Part shown: positions 1-8,320 of the stretch, one piece after another
How the letters are laid out: the number at the start of each line of letters is the position of its first letter
Position numbering within the stretch: position 1 is the stretch's first letter
From: a virus
Direction: 5' to 3' (one strand)
Virus record (IMG/VR): IMGVR_UViG_3300010883_000210
Coordinates: 1-33,229 of that record
Length of the DNA stretch: 33,229 bases
Made by a program: the position numbers and the translations under genes
Notes under the pieces: generated by a model
Told to the model about the DNA's origin: nothing
Seen by the model: the letters and a program-made list of their open reading frames with translations, nothing else
The model's database searches: none

Positions 1-263
1 TTATCTTTTATCTCTCCACCAATAATATCTCTATATAAATCTTCTACTTTTCTCATTGCTGCAAGGATTTTTTTGTTATCACTTGGGGTTACGGTTACAT
101 TATCCCCCTTTTCATTTTTAATTGTTTGTCCAGTAGATACCTTATCTAAACTTTTCATAGCGTTATACGCCGTTTTTAAATGGTCCTTCATCTGAAGAGA
201 ACCCTCGGTTAAACTAGTTAACTGTTTTTTAAGTTGTTTTTTTGTAAATTCTTTTTTATTCAT
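1..263 (-). CDS. Partial small hypothetical protein, C-terminus beyond window
   Basis: An open leftward frame starts at ATG 263 and reads 87 codons to the window edge without a stop, so its C-terminus is missing. The product begins MNKKEFTKKQLKKQLTSLTE and is charged, lysine-rich and probably helical. I recognise no domain. Its N-terminus resembles the short LTE-x-x-L peptide found at the start of several other proteins in this window. It lies 38 bp downstream of the helicase gene, with its own TATTTATA motif (284-277) ending 13 nt before the ATG, so it may have its own promoter. The function is unknown; the reading frame itself is fairly secure because it is open throughout and follows the promoter-like motif. 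Confidence 0.6.
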   Translation of the reverse strand, partial: MNKKEFTKKQLKKQLTSLTEGSLQMKDHLKTAYNAMKSLDKVSTGQTIKNEKGDNVTVTPSDNKKILAAMRKVEDLYRDIIGGEIKD

Positions 264-276
264 AACAATTGTTTAT

Positions 277-284
277 TATAAATA
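277..284 (-). promoter_or_regulatory. TATTTATA late-promoter-like motif
   Basis: On the minus strand this reads TATTTATAATAAAC and ends 13 nt before the ATG at 263. The first 13 bases match the element before position 7420 exactly. The orientation relative to its gene is the same as for the rightward copies. Confidence 0.5.
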
Positions 285-296
285 TAAGTAAAAGTA

Positions 297-310
297 GGTT
301 TCTACAAACC
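297..310 (-). terminator. Weak hairpin overlapping helicase stop
   Basis: On the minus strand GGTTT-GTAG-AAACC forms a 5-bp stem with a 4-nt loop that contains the TAG stop of the helicase gene, followed by TACTTTTACTT. It could be a weak intrinsic terminator separating the helicase from the next gene. The stem is short and the T run is interrupted, so this is tentative. Confidence 0.3.
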
Positions 311-2035
311 ATTAAGTATTTCACCTAAAATATCTTCTTCATTTATATTATCACCCATAACAGTATCGATAACGGATTTCTTTTTGTTAACTAATTCGTA
401 GATTGTTCTTTCTATAGTATTGTCATAAATTGGGTATATACAGGACACTTTTTTATCTTGTCCTATTCTAAATGCTCGGTCCTCACATTGGGACATATCG
501 GAAGGCACAAATGATAAGTCGTTAAATATTACCACTTCGGCTGCGGTTAAGGTTATACCCACCCCGGCTGCTTTTACATTACCTATAAAAACTTTTACCT
601 TATCATCATTTTGAAATCGGTCTACACTTTCTTGTCGGTCTTCTTTTTTCATACCACCATTAAGTATTACGGATTCTTTTTTATATTTCTCATATAAAGT
701 CATTAATGGTTGTGTGAAGTTTGTAAAAACAATGACTTTTTTATCTTGTTGTAGACATTGGTCTATTAGTTGTATAGTTTCTTTAACTTTTTCTAAAGCA
801 ATTATCTGTCTAACCTTCATTAGTTTGGCTAGTTGTATCGATAAACCACTACCCCTATGTTGTCTTTGCCAATCAAGATACTCCCCCATCTCATCTTCAT
901 ATGGTTTGGATTTCAGTTCCATATGAATCGGGGTGATTATTTTATCTGGTAAGTCTAGTACATCCTCTTTTAGTCGTCTTAATACCTTATCGTTAGTCTT
1001 ATCCCGAAGTTCCTCCAAGTTAGTAGCACCAAAAGTTAACCAGATTTTCCTATACCCCCTAAAAATTTGCTTACCATCACAGTACCGTCTAACATAGTTA
1101 ATCCAATTGTTAGCAACCCTAGAACCAACCAGTTTCAGTAAATTATAATAATTCATAGGTCTAGAAGTCATAGGGGTACCAGATAACAACCACAATCTTT
1201 CTATTTTACTTGTAATATTATTAACTAATTTAGTTCTTTGTGCTTTACCGTTGGAGATATAATGAGCCTCGTCTATTATGACCAAGTCAAACTGAGAATC
1301 TAATATTTGAGTTTTTTTATCTGAGTCCTTAGGTAATGAATGGAAATTTTTTAATATATCATAATTTATAATAACGTATTTTCCATCTTCCCATTTCTTA
1401 CCCTCCACAATACCCACCTTCCCATCACTATAATTTTCTATTTCTCTTTTCCAATTAACTTTTAAGGACGCTGGGCATATTATTAACACTTTTTTTAATT
1501 TTAGGTTTATGGTAGCCATGATAGCGGAACTGGTTTTACCTAAACCCATATCATCGGCTAGTATATATTTCTTATTAGATACTAATTTAATTATAGCTTT
1601 CTTTTGGTGTTCGAAAGGTGGTCGATGTGAAAAAACCGTGAAATCAACATCTAAATCAGGACTTTCTCTAGGCACAATTTGACTTTTTGGGACCCAGAAA
1701 GAATTAAGAGGGTGAGAATCCACCACCTTACCCCAAACATGGTAAGCTTTATCTGTTTCAGTTAAAAGTTTTTCTATCCAGATAGATTTAGGTGCTGACT
1801 TTAGGAATTTAGTAGCCATAAGTTCTTTAGATAGGTAATCATCTATTTCCATCCACAATCTTACAACCTTAGGTTTTTCATTACTATTTTTATTGATGTA
1901 CTCTACTTGGGACCTATTTAGGTTAGAACCACCACTATTAAGCATAGTGTTTTTGAGACCTATAATATAGTTATTGGCCCCATCATAATCAGTTAATAGA
2001 TTCTTAGCTTTAATTTCTGTAGGAAAATTTTCCAT
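302..2035 (-). CDS. SNF2/SF2-family DNA helicase (UvsW-role candidate)
   Basis: This 577-aa protein is an SF2 helicase or translocase of the SNF2 type, expected to hydrolyse ATP while moving on or remodelling branched DNA. Motifs appear in order: Walker A DDMGLGKT (about residues 161-168), DEAH box IIDEAH (about 253-258), motif III LSGTP (284-288), then in the second RecA lobe VIVFTNF, AAGVGITLTAA and the arginine-rich QCEDRAFRIGQDK. The RxGQ motif VI is typical of the SNF2 group, including the SMARCAL1-like fork-remodelling enzymes. The frame stays open upstream to 2119, but those 28 residues are hydrophobic and overlap the divergent gene, so I chose MENFPTEIKA at 2035. The first 130 residues show no known domain. 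In T4 a different SF2 helicase, UvsW, processes stalled forks; an equivalent role here is inference. Confidence 0.9.
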   Translation of the reverse strand: MENFPTEIKAKNLLTDYDGANNYIIGLKNTMLNSGGSNLNRSQVEYINKNSNEKPKVVRLWMEIDDYLSKELMATKFLKSAPKSIWIEKLLTETDKAYHVWGKVVDSHPLNSFWVPKSQIVPRESPDLDVDFTVFSHRPPFEHQKKAIIKLVSNKKYILADDMGLGKTSSAIMATINLKLKKVLIICPASLKVNWKREIENYSDGKVGIVEGKKWEDGKYVIINYDILKNFHSLPKDSDKKTQILDSQFDLVIIDEAHYISNGKAQRTKLVNNITSKIERLWLLSGTPMTSRPMNYYNLLKLVGSRVANNWINYVRRYCDGKQIFRGYRKIWLTFGATNLEELRDKTNDKVLRRLKEDVLDLPDKIITPIHMELKSKPYEDEMGEYLDWQRQHRGSGLSIQLAKLMKVRQIIALEKVKETIQLIDQCLQQDKKVIVFTNFTQPLMTLYEKYKKESVILNGGMKKEDRQESVDRFQNDDKVKVFIGNVKAAGVGITLTAAEVVIFNDLSFVPSDMSQCEDRAFRIGQDKKVSCIYPIYDNTIERTIYELVNKKKSVIDTVMGDNINEEDILGEILNGL

Positions 2036-2073
2036 AAGGAAATATAATAAAAAGAATAAAGGAAGACAAATGG

Positions 2074-2081
2074 TATTTATA
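2074..2081 (+). promoter_or_regulatory. TATTTATA motif between divergent genes
   Basis: TATTTATAATAAAA lies 16 nt before the ATG at 2098 and is followed by AAAGGA (2085-2090), one of the few Shine-Dalgarno-like stretches in the window. Read leftwards the same bases give TATAAATA, the classic T4 late motif, 38 nt before the helicase start. The orientation is therefore ambiguous here, although other copies support the rightward reading. Confidence 0.5.
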
Positions 2082-2097
2082 ATAAAAGGAAACCCAT

Positions 2098-2613
2098 ATG
2101 TCAAATAAAAAAATACCAATCACACGAATATCCAAATTTTTCAGTGCTGAGGATTTTTCTCTAGAACAGGATGTTGGTATGGAATGGTTACATGGTGATA
2201 TGCATTTTACAATGGTGTTGTTTCGTGTTGATAAAAAATTGTCGGATGTTGACGACGTTTATGGTGAATCGGGTGTAGAAGAAATTAGGTATAAACAACC
2301 AGTAGAGTTTAACGCTTATGTAAAAATAGACGCCCCAAATAATAAAAGTTATGGTGGTGGTTTAGTTAATCAGATGGAACCAGGAAACATGACTTTAGGT
2401 ATATACAATAAACATTTACAAGAATTAAACATTGATATAAATTATGGGGATTATATTGGTTACCCAGAAAACGAAACAACAATGAGGTATTATGTTGTAG
2501 CAAATGATGGAAGGGTAACTTCCGACATAAAACACACTATAGGTGGTTATAAAGCTTTCTACAGAACAATAGTATGTTCATGGGTTAGTGAAAATGAATT
2601 TAAAGGAATATAA
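2098..2613 (+). CDS. Probable neck or head-tail joining structural protein
   Basis: This 171-aa protein has no motif I can name with confidence. It looks like a compact beta-rich structural protein: alternating hydrophobic and charged stretches, a central NMTLGIYNKHLQELNIDINYGD segment and a final FYRTIVCSWVSENEFKG. A GDYIGY-type segment with YYVV strands is reminiscent of head-closure or tail-completion proteins. It is the first gene of a rightward unit. Its stop and the next gene's start share one base (TAATG), so the two are probably translationally coupled. The next gene resembles T4 gp15 and the sheath gene follows, which places this gene where T4-like phages keep gp13/gp14-type neck proteins. 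The role is inferred from position. Confidence 0.45.
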   Translation: MSNKKIPITRISKFFSAEDFSLEQDVGMEWLHGDMHFTMVLFRVDKKLSDVDDVYGESGVEEIRYKQPVEFNAYVKIDAPNNKSYGGGLVNQMEPGNMTLGIYNKHLQELNIDINYGDYIGYPENETTMRYYVVANDGRVTSDIKHTIGGYKAFYRTIVCSWVSENEFKGI

Positions 2614-3689
2614 TGGCGATACCTAAAAAAATAAAAAAAACACTAAATATAGCTCCAGGGCCAGTACAGGGTCATTACCCTAGTGGGTATGATGGTATTA
2701 CCACACCGAACAGAAGAGCGGAGTTAACAGATTTAATTACGGATGATGGTACATATTTACCTAAATCTATTTTACACGCTGATTTAGATAGGGGTATGTT
2801 AGATTTTGTAGAAAAACAACTAAAGACAGTAACATCTGGTAAGAAAGTTAATGTGATAGATAGGATATTAACACTACAAAGATGGGCTGAATTTTCACAA
2901 ACATGGAAATTTGCAAATCAAGATAAGAATGTAGAACTACCTTTTATTGTAGTTGTTAGACAACCTGACGTACAATACGGAACTAATCCAGCTTTACAAT
3001 ATACCATTCCAGATAGAAAACAATTTCATTACGCAAAGGTACCTACTTGGGACGGCAATAGAAAGGGGTATGACATATACACTATACCACAACCAGTACC
3101 GGTAGATATTATATATGATGTAAAAATAATTTGTAATAGGATGAGAGAGCTAAATAATTTTAATAAAGTCATACTACAAAAATTTACATCAAGGCAAGCA
3201 TATACCTTTTTAAAAGGTCACTACATCCCCATAGTTATGCAATCAATAGGTGACGAAAGTCAAATTGATACGGAGGAAAGGAGATACTACCAACAAAATT
3301 ATCAATTCCAACTACAAGGTTTTTTACTAGATGAGGAAGAGTTTGAAGTTAAACCAGCTATCACTAGAAGTTTAGTAATGTTTGGTTTTGATGAGAAAGA
3401 TAGAAAGGGTGACCCCAAAACGTTAGGTAAAAACAATAAGGATAGAGTAAAAACTAAATTGAGTTTTGTAGGGTCCGCTAATACATTTACTATAAATTAC
3501 AAATATAACGCAAATATTAGTTTGATTAGAACTAACAATGTAATAATAGATTCAGAGAAGTTTTTTGTGAATGGGATACAAATAACCACAAATGTACAGG
3601 TTAATCCAGGAGATACATTACTAATTCAAATAGTTAAACTGATACCCTCACAAGAGTCCACCGTAACAATAGAAGAGACCTTAGTCTAA
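2613..3689 (+). CDS. Probable tail terminator / sheath-stabiliser (gp15-like)
   Basis: This 358-aa protein resembles T4 gp15, which caps the tail tube and sheath and joins tail to head. The core runs from about residue 85 to 255: an AEFSQTWKFAN strand region, then PVPVDIIYDVKIICNRMRELNNFNKVILQ, then a helix with FLKGHYIPIVMQSIGDES, and finally RRYYQQNYQFQLQGFLLDEEEF. The order (P-x-x-V/I-IYD/E strand, dimer-forming helix, IP-hydrophobic strand, ERR-x-x-Y strand, Q-G-F/W with an acidic end) parallels my recollection of gp15. About 90 extra residues at the C-terminus contain repeated beta-strand-like segments and are not part of that core. The start ATG overlaps the previous stop by one base. 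A convergent small gene ends 3 bp downstream. Confidence 0.5.
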   Translation: MAIPKKIKKTLNIAPGPVQGHYPSGYDGITTPNRRAELTDLITDDGTYLPKSILHADLDRGMLDFVEKQLKTVTSGKKVNVIDRILTLQRWAEFSQTWKFANQDKNVELPFIVVVRQPDVQYGTNPALQYTIPDRKQFHYAKVPTWDGNRKGYDIYTIPQPVPVDIIYDVKIICNRMRELNNFNKVILQKFTSRQAYTFLKGHYIPIVMQSIGDESQIDTEERRYYQQNYQFQLQGFLLDEEEFEVKPAITRSLVMFGFDEKDRKGDPKTLGKNNKDRVKTKLSFVGSANTFTINYKYNANISLIRTNNVIIDSEKFFVNGIQITTNVQVNPGDTLLIQIVKLIPSQESTVTIEETLV

Positions 3690-3692
3690 TAA

Positions 3693-3860
3693 CTACTCAC
3701 CATAAATATCTTTTTTCTTAGAACACTTATCCAAAATTAAACGTTCTACAAAAGCAAACATCTTAAGTCCATGCTTATTACAATATATTTTTAGTAAAGA
3801 GTGAGTTACTGAACTTATCTTTAAATTTTTTATTTTGTTTTTTTTATCTTGTAAGGACAT
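3693..3860 (-). CDS. Small ribbon-helix-helix-like DNA-binding protein
   Basis: A 55-aa leftward frame starts at ATG 3860 and stops at TAG 3693-3695. It begins MSLQDKKNKIKNLKISSVTH. The pattern fits the ribbon-helix-helix fold: a short strand KNLKISS, helix A VTHSLLKIYCNKHGL and helix B KMFAFVERLILDK. The T-H-x-x-L-K-x-Y-C-x-K-x-G-L-K core is what many small RHH or Arc-like phage proteins show. Such proteins dimerise and bind inverted repeats, and a perfect 7-bp inverted repeat lies 32 bp upstream (3892-3924), between this gene and the sheath gene. It may repress itself and/or sheath transcription; that is inference. It could alternatively be a short structural helper, but its opposite orientation to the late genes argues for regulation. 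Confidence 0.55.
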   Translation of the reverse strand: MSLQDKKNKIKNLKISSVTHSLLKIYCNKHGLKMFAFVERLILDKCSKKKDIYGE

Positions 3861-3891
3861 TTATAAGGGTATTATTAATATAAGTAGGATA

Positions 3892-3924
3892 TAGTGTGAA
3901 AAAAGTATGAAAAATTACACACTA
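3892..3924. promoter_or_regulatory. Inverted repeat, candidate operator
   Basis: TAGTGTG (3892-3898) and CACACTA (3918-3924) are perfect 7-bp inverted arms separated by 19 bp of A-rich DNA. The pair lies between the divergent RHH-like gene and the tail sheath gene, about 50 bp upstream of the sheath TATTTATA motif. It may be an operator for the small RHH-like protein. The spacing is too wide for a tight hairpin and there is no T run, so it is not a terminator. Confidence 0.45.
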
Positions 3925-3972
3925 ACACCTAAATAACCCTTTTATTGTTAAAACTTTTGGTTTCACCCGTTA

Positions 3973-3980
3973 TATTTATA
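3973..3980 (+). promoter_or_regulatory. TATTTATA motif before tail sheath
   Basis: The motif reads GTTATATTTATAGTAGAATA and ends 40 nt before the sheath ATG. The tail tube copy (12228) also ends exactly 40 nt before its start. The leader between motif and ATG is almost entirely A/T. Confidence 0.55.
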
Positions 3981-4020
3981 GTAGAATAAAAGAATAATAA
4001 CCAATTAAAAATAATATAAT

Positions 4021-7000
4021 ATGGCAGAAGGTAATAGAGTATTTGTTTCTCCAGGGGTATATACCTCTGAGAAAGATTTAACGTTTGTAGCACAAAGTGT
4101 CGGTGTTACTACATTAGGTGTGGTGGGAGAAACCCTAAAAGGCCCAGCATTTGAACCTATATACATCCAATCATGGGATGATTACGTTACAAGATTTGGG
4201 GGAACGTCACCAGTAACATATGTTGACTCACAAATCCCAAAGTATGAAACAGGGTATATAGCGAAAGAATACCTTAGTCAATCCAACCAACTATTTGTGT
4301 CGAGAGTATTGGGTATTAGTGGTTATGATGCTGGACCATCTTGGTCTGTTAAAACTTTTGGTGCTTTAGACCCTGTTAGTTTTACAGGTACTGGTGTTAC
4401 ATCAGCTATAACTAGTGGGACTACAGTCCTACCATTCTTTATACCAATGACTGGTGCGGGTGGGACAGTAGGGACCTCAGCTTTTACTAATGATAACACA
4501 CTTAATCCTGTAGACTTTTTTAGTACTTTACCAGCAGCACTTGCTACACATTTTAATTACGAAATAGTAACACTAAATAATGGAAATACAACAACACTAA
4601 ATGATATGTTCTTAGCTTGGTTTCAAGCTAGTATAGTTTATTCTGGAGAGTCAGGGTTTCCAAACTTGAGTGGTATCTCCCCAGCACCTACAGCTTGGTA
4701 TGATGGGACAATATATCAATTTGGGTGTGTAACACCAGGGATGACAGAAATAGCAACAGCAACGACTTTTGCTTACCCAGTATCGGGTACGGGGTCAACA
4801 GTAGTTTATAACCAATTAGGTAGTGTTTGTGAAGACGCTTTATCAAACCCACAAGATAACTACCTTAATGATGCTTGGTACTATGGTTTATTTGACGCTA
4901 TTAACACTGATTGTTGTACCGGAACCACATACAGTGGAGCAAGTTTCCAACTATACAATGGAACATCAGGTGTGATTACAGAAGTAACAGGAACCTCAAG
5001 TGGGGGAACTCTTATTTATTCAGGTAGTGTCGCAATTGACTATGTTACATGGTCTGGTGTTTCCGCAATACCAGATTATGACGGATTAGTTGTCCTAACA
5101 TTAAGGTCTAGGGGATTGAGTAGTAAAGCTAGTGGAGGTCCAAACTATGATATAAGTGCAAATACAGTGGCTTTTGATTGTACTGGAAACTATTATAAGG
5201 TGTTGGAAAACCCATTCGCATCTTTTGGTATTAGTGCTAATACTAATAATGGTACGGTATATACGTTTAAAACATCTATGGATAACACTTCACAAGATTA
5301 TGTATCTAGAGTATTCGGTAGAAGTCCATTTGATAAGAAACGTGAAGAGGTACCTTTATTTGTTGAGGAAACGTACCCTAACCTACTAACTAATATTTGG
5401 AAAAAAGGTAAGGTAAGAGGACTACAGTGTTGTCTTACATACTTACCTTCAGCAAGAGAAGTTACCAACACCAACACCATAGCTTGGAACATGAGGGAAT
5501 GGGCAACACCAGAAACACCATATATAGTTTCTGAGTTACAAGGTAGTGATGTATATAGGTTATTTAAGTGTATCTCTATTTCTGACGGAAATTCAGCAAA
5601 TAGAGAGATTAAGGTATCAATAATAAACTTATCTTTTGAAAGGGGGGAGTTTGACATACTGGTAAGAGACTTCTGGGATACAGACGCAAACCCTAATGTT
5701 CTAGAGAAATATACAAGATGTAGTTTAAACCCACAACTAGTATCCTTTGTTGGTAGGAAAATAGGTACATCAACTGGTGAGTTTGAATTAAAATCTAAAT
5801 TTATTATGTTATTCCTAGCAGACGGTGTAATGGACGGTGTCTTTACCGGGTCATTGCCAGCTGGATTTGAAGGGTATCGATTCAGACCATACGCTGAATG
5901 TGCACGTAGTCCTTTCCCTATCTATAAAACAAAATATTATAAACCAGGTGATGTGGTTTTTGACCCACCATTTGGTTCTGGAGCAGCAAATAATCGTACA
6001 ATAAGTGGTGGTGATAAGGTGTCTAAAGTATATTTAGGTATTTCTGATAGTATTGGAGCTGGTTACGACACAGACTTCTTTGACTATAAGGGAGCTATCC
6101 CACCAACAATATGTACGGGAGTTGTAGGTGGTGATTGGAGTGTAATCACAAAAGGATTCCATATGGATTCCGGAGCTACTGTAGTTGTAGGTGGTAGTGG
6201 TTCATATACAGATTGGTCGGCAACCTCTTTAAACGGACAACAAATATTTGATTGTGGTGTATCCCAATTTAATCATGAACCAACACTTAGTGGGGAAGCT
6301 TACAAATCATTAAGGTCTCGTAAATTTACTGTAGCACCTTACGGTGGGTTTGATGGGTGGGACATTTATAGGAAAACAAGGTCTAACACTGATGACTATA
6401 GAATGGGTCTATCAGGGTTCTTAGCCGGAGCATGTACAAGCACAGAATTCCCAACGGCATCAGGAGCTGGTACTTTTAAGAAGATTAGTACTAGTGAAGC
6501 TAACACAGATTATTTTGCGTACCTTAGAGGTATTAATAATTTTAGTAACCCAGAAGATATAGATATTAATGTATTTACAACACCTGGTTTAGACTATGTT
6601 GATAATTTAGGGTTGGTGAATGAGGCTATAGATATGGTAGAGACAGATAGAGCAGATTCCTTATATGTTGTAACTACACCAGACTACAATATGTTTGTAC
6701 CAAATACAACTGACCAAACCAATATGATTGGGCCAGACAGCGCTGTAGATAATGTTGAGGACTCAATGATAGATTCTAACTATACAGCTACATACTATCC
6801 TTGGGTACAAGTTAGAGACGCAGCAAATAATAAACAAATCTGGATACCACCAACAGCTGATGTTATGAGAAATATCGCTTTGACTGACAATATAGCATTT
6901 CCATGGTTTGCTTCAGCTGGTTATACTAGAGGTGTTGTAAACGCAATAAAAGCTAGAAAGAAATTAACATTAGATGAGAGAGACACATTATATGTTGGTA

Positions 7001-7395
7001 GAATTAACCCTATCGCGACATTTAGTGATGTTGGTCCTATAATTTGGGGTAATAAAACTCTTCAGATAAGAGAATCGGCTCTGGATAGAATAAATGTTAG
7101 AAGACTGTTGTTACAAACTAGAAAATTAATCTCAGCTGTAGCTGTAAGGTTAATCTTTGAACAAAATGATGAAATAGTTAGACAACAATTCCTAGACCTA
7201 GTAAACCCAATACTCGATTCTATTAGGAGAGATAGAGGATTAACAGACTTTAGGGTTGTACTTTCTAATGACCCAGCAGAAATTGATAGAAATGAAATGA
7301 ACGGTAAAATATATATTAAACCAACCAGAGCGTTAGAATATATATTTGTTGAATTCCTAATTACCCCTACTGGTGCTTCTTTTGAAGACGTCTAG
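4021..7395 (+). CDS. Contractile tail sheath protein (gp18-like, expanded)
   Basis: This is the subunit of the contractile tail sheath. The N-terminus (FVSPGVYTSEKDLTFVAQSVGVTTLGVVGETLKGPAFEPIYIQSWDDYVTRFGG) is the standard sheath opening: SPGVY followed by the G-x-x-x-KGP strand and the W-x-x-F/Y-x-x-x-FG segment. The C-terminal 120 residues are also characteristic, with TLQIRESALDRINVRRLLLQTRK, a long LIFEQND helix and a final VEFLITPTGASFEDV. At 1124 aa it is much longer than T4 gp18 (659 aa). Most of the excess lies between about residues 115 and 420 and around 640-800, rich in Gly, Ser and Thr, as expected for surface-exposed decoration domains. No start competes with ATG 4021. The leader lacks a Shine-Dalgarno sequence. 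It stands alone after its own promoter-like motif, consistent with high late expression. Confidence 0.93.
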   Translation: MAEGNRVFVSPGVYTSEKDLTFVAQSVGVTTLGVVGETLKGPAFEPIYIQSWDDYVTRFGGTSPVTYVDSQIPKYETGYIAKEYLSQSNQLFVSRVLGISGYDAGPSWSVKTFGALDPVSFTGTGVTSAITSGTTVLPFFIPMTGAGGTVGTSAFTNDNTLNPVDFFSTLPAALATHFNYEIVTLNNGNTTTLNDMFLAWFQASIVYSGESGFPNLSGISPAPTAWYDGTIYQFGCVTPGMTEIATATTFAYPVSGTGSTVVYNQLGSVCEDALSNPQDNYLNDAWYYGLFDAINTDCCTGTTYSGASFQLYNGTSGVITEVTGTSSGGTLIYSGSVAIDYVTWSGVSAIPDYDGLVVLTLRSRGLSSKASGGPNYDISANTVAFDCTGNYYKVLENPFASFGISANTNNGTVYTFKTSMDNTSQDYVSRVFGRSPFDKKREEVPLFVEETYPNLLTNIWKKGKVRGLQCCLTYLPSAREVTNTNTIAWNMREWATPETPYIVSELQGSDVYRLFKCISISDGNSANREIKVSIINLSFERGEFDILVRDFWDTDANPNVLEKYTRCSLNPQLVSFVGRKIGTSTGEFELKSKFIMLFLADGVMDGVFTGSLPAGFEGYRFRPYAECARSPFPIYKTKYYKPGDVVFDPPFGSGAANNRTISGGDKVSKVYLGISDSIGAGYDTDFFDYKGAIPPTICTGVVGGDWSVITKGFHMDSGATVVVGGSGSYTDWSATSLNGQQIFDCGVSQFNHEPTLSGEAYKSLRSRKFTVAPYGGFDGWDIYRKTRSNTDDYRMGLSGFLAGACTSTEFPTASGAGTFKKISTSEANTDYFAYLRGINNFSNPEDIDINVFTTPGLDYVDNLGLVNEAIDMVETDRADSLYVVTTPDYNMFVPNTTDQTNMIGPDSAVDNVEDSMIDSNYTATYYPWVQVRDAANNKQIWIPPTADVMRNIALTDNIAFPWFASAGYTRGVVNAIKARKKLTLDERDTLYVGRINPIATFSDVGPIIWGNKTLQIRESALDRINVRRLLLQTRKLISAVAVRLIFEQNDEIVRQQFLDLVNPILDSIRRDRGLTDFRVVLSNDPAEIDRNEMNGKIYIKPTRALEYIFVEFLITPTGASFEDV

Positions 7396-7403
7396 TATTT
7401 ATA
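7396..7403 (+). promoter_or_regulatory. TATTTATA motif before 7420 gene
   Basis: GTATTTATAATAAAA begins just after the sheath stop codon and ends 16 nt before ATG 7420. It is identical over 14 bases to the copy at 2074. Confidence 0.55.
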
Positions 7404-7419
7404 ATAAAATATACTTTAA

Positions 7420-8313
7420 ATGAAATTTACTAAAAAAATATTAACAGAAAATCTATTCATACCTAGTGATAGCCCTAAGTTTTTTACCAAAGGTAAAAAA
7501 CAAAGTGTTATGATTAGTGAAGACCAATTAGATAGATTAATGAATGTAGTTAAGGGAGATTTAAACGTTGGAGAATTAGACAAGATAATAAAAGAGGCTA
7601 ATAATTTAATACGGCATGCTATCCTAAAAGAAAATTTAAACTTATCTATAGGTGACTACCAAATGATAACAGAACAATATTACACTAAAGATTCTGAGGA
7701 AGGAGCGACATACACTAAAGATTCTGGTGATGGAGCAACATACGACTTAGAGGAACAGGGTCAATACAATAGAGACCCCGGTATTGCAGCTGGTGAAGGT
7801 TTAGAAGTTGTTCTTGATGGAATTAAGAAAGCTTATGATATGATTAAAGATAGTGATACTAGAAAAAAGTTAGCTAACTCTATAACTAAATTAGGTAATT
7901 TTATGACTATAACTGCGGACGCGTTAGGGTCTGGTAGAGACCAAAGAGCTATGAAACCAGCCGAATCATTAAGAGACCCACTTCCTTATCCAGAGTTAGA
8001 TGTTAATGAAATAGCTACTGGGGATTATAAGTTAACTAAGGAAGAAACTGATTATGAAGCTGGGATGAGATATATGCATGGTGATAGAGATGATGCAGCT
8101 ATAGCTGCATATGAAAAAGGTGATAAGAAAAAAGAAACAACTGAGGTGGCAAAACCAGATTTTTTAGATTTAGATGGTGATGGAAATAAAAAAGAATCAA
8201 TGAAAAAAGCCTCAAAAGATAAGATTAAAAAAGAAAGTGTTGAGGGTAAGAACAGGTTAATTCAAGAAGACATAAGAAAAATGAAACAAATAATAAACCC
8301 AATAATAAAATAG
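7420..8313 (+). CDS. Putative virion-associated acidic protein with DxDxDG motif
   Basis: This 297-aa hydrophilic protein is of unknown function. It starts MKFTKKILTENLF, with an LTE peptide at residues 8-10, and has a second related segment MISEDQLDRLM at 31-41, close to ILTESQLKKVL at the start of the HAD protein. Residues 88-107 contain a tandem YTKDSxxGAT repeat encoded by two 30-bp units. Residues 250-259 read DLDGDGNKKE, an EF-hand or dockerin-like calcium-binding loop, within a KPDFLDLDGDGNKKE context. The C-terminal 25 residues are basic and helical. It lies between the sheath gene and another LTE-bearing gene, so it is probably made late and incorporated into virions, but that is inference. 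No enzymatic motif is visible. Confidence 0.6.
   Translation: MKFTKKILTENLFIPSDSPKFFTKGKKQSVMISEDQLDRLMNVVKGDLNVGELDKIIKEANNLIRHAILKENLNLSIGDYQMITEQYYTKDSEEGATYTKDSGDGATYDLEEQGQYNRDPGIAAGEGLEVVLDGIKKAYDMIKDSDTRKKLANSITKLGNFMTITADALGSGRDQRAMKPAESLRDPLPYPELDVNEIATGDYKLTKEETDYEAGMRYMHGDRDDAAIAAYEKGDKKKETTEVAKPDFLDLDGDGNKKESMKKASKDKIKKESVEGKNRLIQEDIRKMKQIINPIIK
7681..7740 (+). repeat. Tandem 30-bp repeat inside coding region
   Basis: Two 30-bp units (7681-7710 and 7711-7740) begin with the identical 16 bases TACACTAAAGATTCTG and diverge slightly at the end, encoding YTKDSEEGAT and YTKDSGDGAT. The frame is kept, so this is a protein-level repeat that can expand or contract. Confidence 0.8.
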
Positions 8314-8320
8314 AATTAAA

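Noticed and set aside
2036-2119. N-terminal 28-residue hydrophobic extension of the helicase
   Set aside because: It runs into the divergent gene at 2098 and would give a soluble helicase a membrane-like N-terminus; ATG 2035 is the better start.
5298-5657. 119-aa leftward frame inside the tail sheath gene
   Set aside because: Wholly antisense to a confident sheath gene, with no leader motif and no recognisable domain.
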